This document shows, in pieces, positions 7,162 to 8,631 of a DNA stretch of 8,631 nucleotides (positions are counted from its first letter, which is position 1; each line of letters begins with the position of its first letter). Below the pieces are notes generated by a model that saw nothing but the letters and a program-made list of their open reading frames with translations, was not told where the DNA came from and made no database searches. Made by a program: the position numbers and the translations under genes. Origin of the DNA: Myxococcales bacterium (lineage in GTDB: Bacteria > Myxococcota_A > Polyangia > Polyangiales > JADJMO01); NCBI GenBank assembly GCA_021783935.1, contig JAJXTK010000251.1:1-8631 (forward strand). Direction: 5' to 3'.

Positions 7162-7282
7162 CATCATCTTCCCCCCTCCCGACCGGCATACCGCACGGAG
7201 TGTCAATCGGCGTCAGTGCCCGGCGCGCTGGATACGTCGGCCAGCCGCGTTCGCGGGAACACAGGGGCGGCCTCGTGGCTAA
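7154..7282 (+). CDS. Possible 42-codon ORF from the right repeat arm
   Basis: ATG at 7154-7156 follows a perfect AGGAGG (7139-7144) by nine bases, one of the strongest ribosome-binding sites in the window. The product begins MTTIIFPPPDRH and then turns Arg-rich, ending at TAA 7280-7282, 33 bases before the end of the convergent PAS gene. The first dozen residues look like a genuine protein N-terminus, while the rest does not, as would be expected if a gene start had been cut off from its body. No family was recognised. It could equally be a leader peptide or noise. Confidence 0.28.
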   Translation: MTTIIFPPPDRHTARSVNRRQCPARWIRRPAAFAGTQGRPRG

Positions 7283-7315
7283 TGACGGATCGTCACGTTA
7301 CCCAGAAACGCCCGC

Positions 7316-7840
7316 TCAAATTGCGCTGATCGAGAACCGCCGCTCATGGCTCACATCAAGCGCTGCGAAGATCATGAAAGGCTCGTCCTGGAGCACGATC
7401 GGCGTCACTCGAACGAGGAGATCGAGGTCCTGGCCCGCTGCCTCGCGCCGAATGCGACACTCGCGGAGCCCGCTGCCGCCCGCGAGCGCCGCGGCGAGCC
7501 TGTGCGCGGCGCCGCAGTATCGGCACGCCGCGCTCGTGCCGCAGCCACCCACGCTTGCGGCGGCGGTCACGCATTGAAGCATCTCGCCAGGACGTCCGCC
7601 CACTTCGAGCGGGAGCCCGTGCGACAGCATGTAGCCGCGGAGCGCCTCGTTGATCAAGACGACCTGCCGGTGCCTGTTGAGCACGGTGACGAAGCCCAGC
7701 ACTGCGTCGAGTAGCGGCCCGACGATCGGCGACGTGCGAAGGATCGTGATCTGCCGTTCGAGCTCTTCGGCCGTGGCGCGCTCCGCCGGCAGGAACTCCG
7801 TCGGAAGCGGGCTTGGTGCGCGCGGACTGTCGATGACCAT
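7316..7840 (-). CDS. Orphan PAS-domain sensor with cysteine motif
   Basis: The product has 174 residues from ATG 7840-7838, with GGAG 11 bases upstream. Residues about 22-36 are a short helix (EELERQITILR). Residues about 41-168 form a PAS domain, with AVLGFVTVLNRHRQVVLINEAL at the start and a final strand MIFAALDVSHERR, a typical PAS ending. An insert holds GGCGTSAACRYCG; the cysteines are at 90, 100, 106, 109 and 128. This pattern is familiar from PAS sensors of Deltaproteobacteria, where it is followed by a histidine kinase. The cysteines could bind a metal, an Fe-S cluster or haem, or act as redox thiols; which of these cannot be seen. Here the protein stops eight residues after the SHE motif, so the output kinase is absent. 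It may be a free-standing signalling subunit or a truncated kinase. A promoter-like sequence lies about 70 bases upstream. It is not coupled to its neighbours. Confidence 0.85.
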   Translation of the reverse strand: MVIDSPRAPSPLPTEFLPAERATAEELERQITILRTSPIVGPLLDAVLGFVTVLNRHRQVVLINEALRGYMLSHGLPLEVGGRPGEMLQCVTAAASVGGCGTSAACRYCGAAHRLAAALAGGSGLRECRIRREAAGQDLDLLVRVTPIVLQDEPFMIFAALDVSHERRFSISAI

Positions 7841-7906
7841 TGCGTCGTCAGCTCCGGACGTCGCGTCGTGACCTCGTTGAGCCAGCGTGACCGTCCTCGT
7901 GCTCGA

Positions 7907-7935
7907 ACTATCCCACCGAATCGCCTAAGAGCCAA
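7907..7935 (-). promoter_or_regulatory. Possible sigma-70-type promoter of the PAS gene
   Basis: On the minus strand TTGGCT (7935-7930) and GATAGT (7912-7907) are separated by 17 bases. Each matches the consensus at four of six positions. The pair ends about 66 bases before ATG 7840 and lies in a locally AT-richer patch. A TTGACG just upstream has no good -10 partner. Housekeeping promoters of myxobacteria are poorly conserved, so this is tentative. Confidence 0.33.
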
Positions 7936-7946
7936 TCATTGCTACG

Positions 7947-8177
7947 TCAAGCTCCCGGGTACCGCGACCGTGCACCGTGCGGGCGGCGCCGCCTGCCGCG
8001 CTCGTTCGAGGAGCTCGGTGCTGCGCGCTGCATCGCCTGCAGGTCCGCATCGGACCGTGCGCGAAGCACGTAGCGCCCCACAACAAGCTCGGCACGGCTC
8101 CCCACGAGCGAGCGGACGGCGCAGCGGACCACGCGCGAGGTCACGAGTGGAGGGTAGCGCGACGCCGCGGAGAGCAA
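7947..8177 (-). pseudogene. Possible coding remnant, unrecognised family
   Basis: A minus-strand frame from TTG 8177 reads as protein for its first 45-50 residues, for example YPPLVTSRVVRCAVRSLVG, then AELVVGRYVLRARSDADLQAM. Roughly four fifths of those codons end in G or C. The last 25 residues are Arg-rich and unlike protein. It is in the same frame as the secreted-protein gene that stops at 8211, so the frame is open for 87 codons beyond that TGA. No Shine-Dalgarno sequence was seen and the family is unknown. In GC-rich DNA such frames arise by chance, so it may be a decayed gene fragment or nothing. Confidence 0.28.
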
Positions 8178-8210
8178 GCGGAGTCGCCCGCGGGAGTCGC
8201 GTCGCCCGCC

Positions 8211-8630
8211 TCACTTCGCCGTGATGAGCACGTTGTCGATATCCCAGTCCGCGCCGCAGCAATCGCCGCAGCCGTTGTAGAAGCTGAACTCGATGCTCAC
8301 GGACAGGTTGTTGATGTACGGCGTGAGGTCGTACGTCCGGTGCGCCCAAACGGACGCCGGCCAGGGCGCCGCGAGGTTGGTCCAGACCCCGGTGTCGTCC
8401 TTCACCCAAAGGCCGAAGGAATCGAGGCTACCGTACGTGCCGACGTCGTCGAAGGCGAGCGTCGCGTGGGTGTAGCCGCGCAGATTCACTGAGGGGATCA
8501 TCCACGTCCGGCCGGTCACGTTGCAACCGGTGGCCAAGTTGCCGCCCCAGTTGCCATCGTACGAGTAGCTGCCACTCGCGGCCGTGGTGTTTGTACGGCT
8601 CCAGAACCCCGAAGACCCCCAGTTGCTCGT
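8211..8630 (-). CDS. C-terminal part of a secreted jelly-roll-type protein (partial)
   Basis: The frame enters from the right edge of the window and ends at TGA 8213-8211, leaving 139 residues visible; no true start is in the window. The visible part looks like one beta-sandwich module. It begins TSNWGSSGFWSRTN, passes through WMIPSVNLRGYTHATLAFDD, which resembles the second strand of MAM/jelly-roll domains, and ends FYNGCGDCCGADWDIDNVLI. The DIDNV-type ending is typical of MAM-like and carbohydrate-binding-like accessory modules at the C-terminus of secreted enzymes. Three cysteines in GCGDCCG may form disulphides or bind metal. The protein is probably exported and could be a protease or an adhesin; the catalytic part, if any, lies outside the window. 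Confidence 0.75.
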   Translation of the reverse strand, partial: TSNWGSSGFWSRTNTTAASGSYSYDGNWGGNLATGCNVTGRTWMIPSVNLRGYTHATLAFDDVGTYGSLDSFGLWVKDDTGVWTNLAAPWPASVWAHRTYDLTPYINNLSVSIEFSFYNGCGDCCGADWDIDNVLITAK

Positions 8631-8631
8631 C

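Larger units (their letters stand above)
6719..7315. other. 597-base intergenic region with a structured core
   Basis: This gap separates the start of the large gene from the end of the PAS gene; both are on the minus strand. Long frames exist on both strands but are Arg/Pro-rich and have no family character. Its real content appears to be the Shine-Dalgarno sequence next to 6718, the inverted-repeat structure at 6965-7161 and two short frames pointing outward from it. Upstream signals of the 4.7-kb operon must lie here or further right. Confidence 0.6.
7841..8210. other. Intergenic region between the PAS gene and secreted gene
   Basis: This 370-base gap holds the possible promoter near 7907-7935 and the possible coding remnant at 7947-8177. 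No clear terminator was found after the stop at 8211. The only structure there is GTCGCCCGC repeated at 8183-8191 and 8201-8209, with a partial palindrome between, which lacks a T-run. Confidence 0.5.

Noticed and set aside
7283..7295. Small hairpin TGACG-GAT-CGTCA after the PAS gene
   Set aside because: The stem is only five base pairs and no T-run follows on the minus strand, so it does not qualify as a terminator.
1..8631. CRISPR array, tRNA or rRNA genes
   Set aside because: No regularly spaced repeats, cloverleaf or ribosomal RNA signature were seen on either strand.

Overview
The window is GC-rich DNA with strong G/C bias at third codon positions. It carries a very large secreted protein with calcium-binding thrombospondin type 3-like repeats, an Asp/Gly-rich-linker lipoprotein and a secreted adhesion-type module. 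That combination points to a myxobacterium or a close relative (Myxococcota, probably Polyangia). This is inference from protein style, not a database match.

Layout, left to right. 106-471 (+) is a short coding remnant resembling the C-terminal end of DUF932 proteins, followed by a perfect-stem terminator (487-521). That terminator also lies below the convergent minus-strand operon. The operon reads right to left: a 1555-residue exported protein (6718-2051) and a 435-residue beta-propeller lipoprotein (2054-747) share an ATGA overlap, so their translation is probably coupled. Just past the lipoprotein stop there is a second, out-of-frame copy of the large protein's C-terminal motif (658-758), best read as the 3' remnant of a lost paralogue.

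6719-7315 is a 597-base intergenic region. It holds the most unusual structure here: a perfect 15-bp inverted repeat, 175 bp end to end, in which each arm carries a full AGGAGG Shine-Dalgarno sequence followed nine bases later by an ATG, pointing outward on opposite strands. Nested hairpins fill the centre. In an RNA of either strand the outer stem would bury that strand's ribosome-binding site, so it could be a structured leader, a miniature mobile element or a duplicated leader.

7316-7840 (-) encodes an orphan PAS protein with a five-cysteine pattern, ending where related sensors usually continue into a kinase. 7841-8210 has a plausible promoter for it and a possible coding remnant. 8211-8630 (-) is the C-terminal end of a secreted protein that runs off the right edge.

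The two operon products are both predicted to be exported and are rich in propeller-type repeats. They may form or decorate a surface complex; nothing in the sequence assigns a biochemical activity. Remnants at 106-471, 658-758 and perhaps 7950-8177 suggest an accessory region that has undergone rearrangement.
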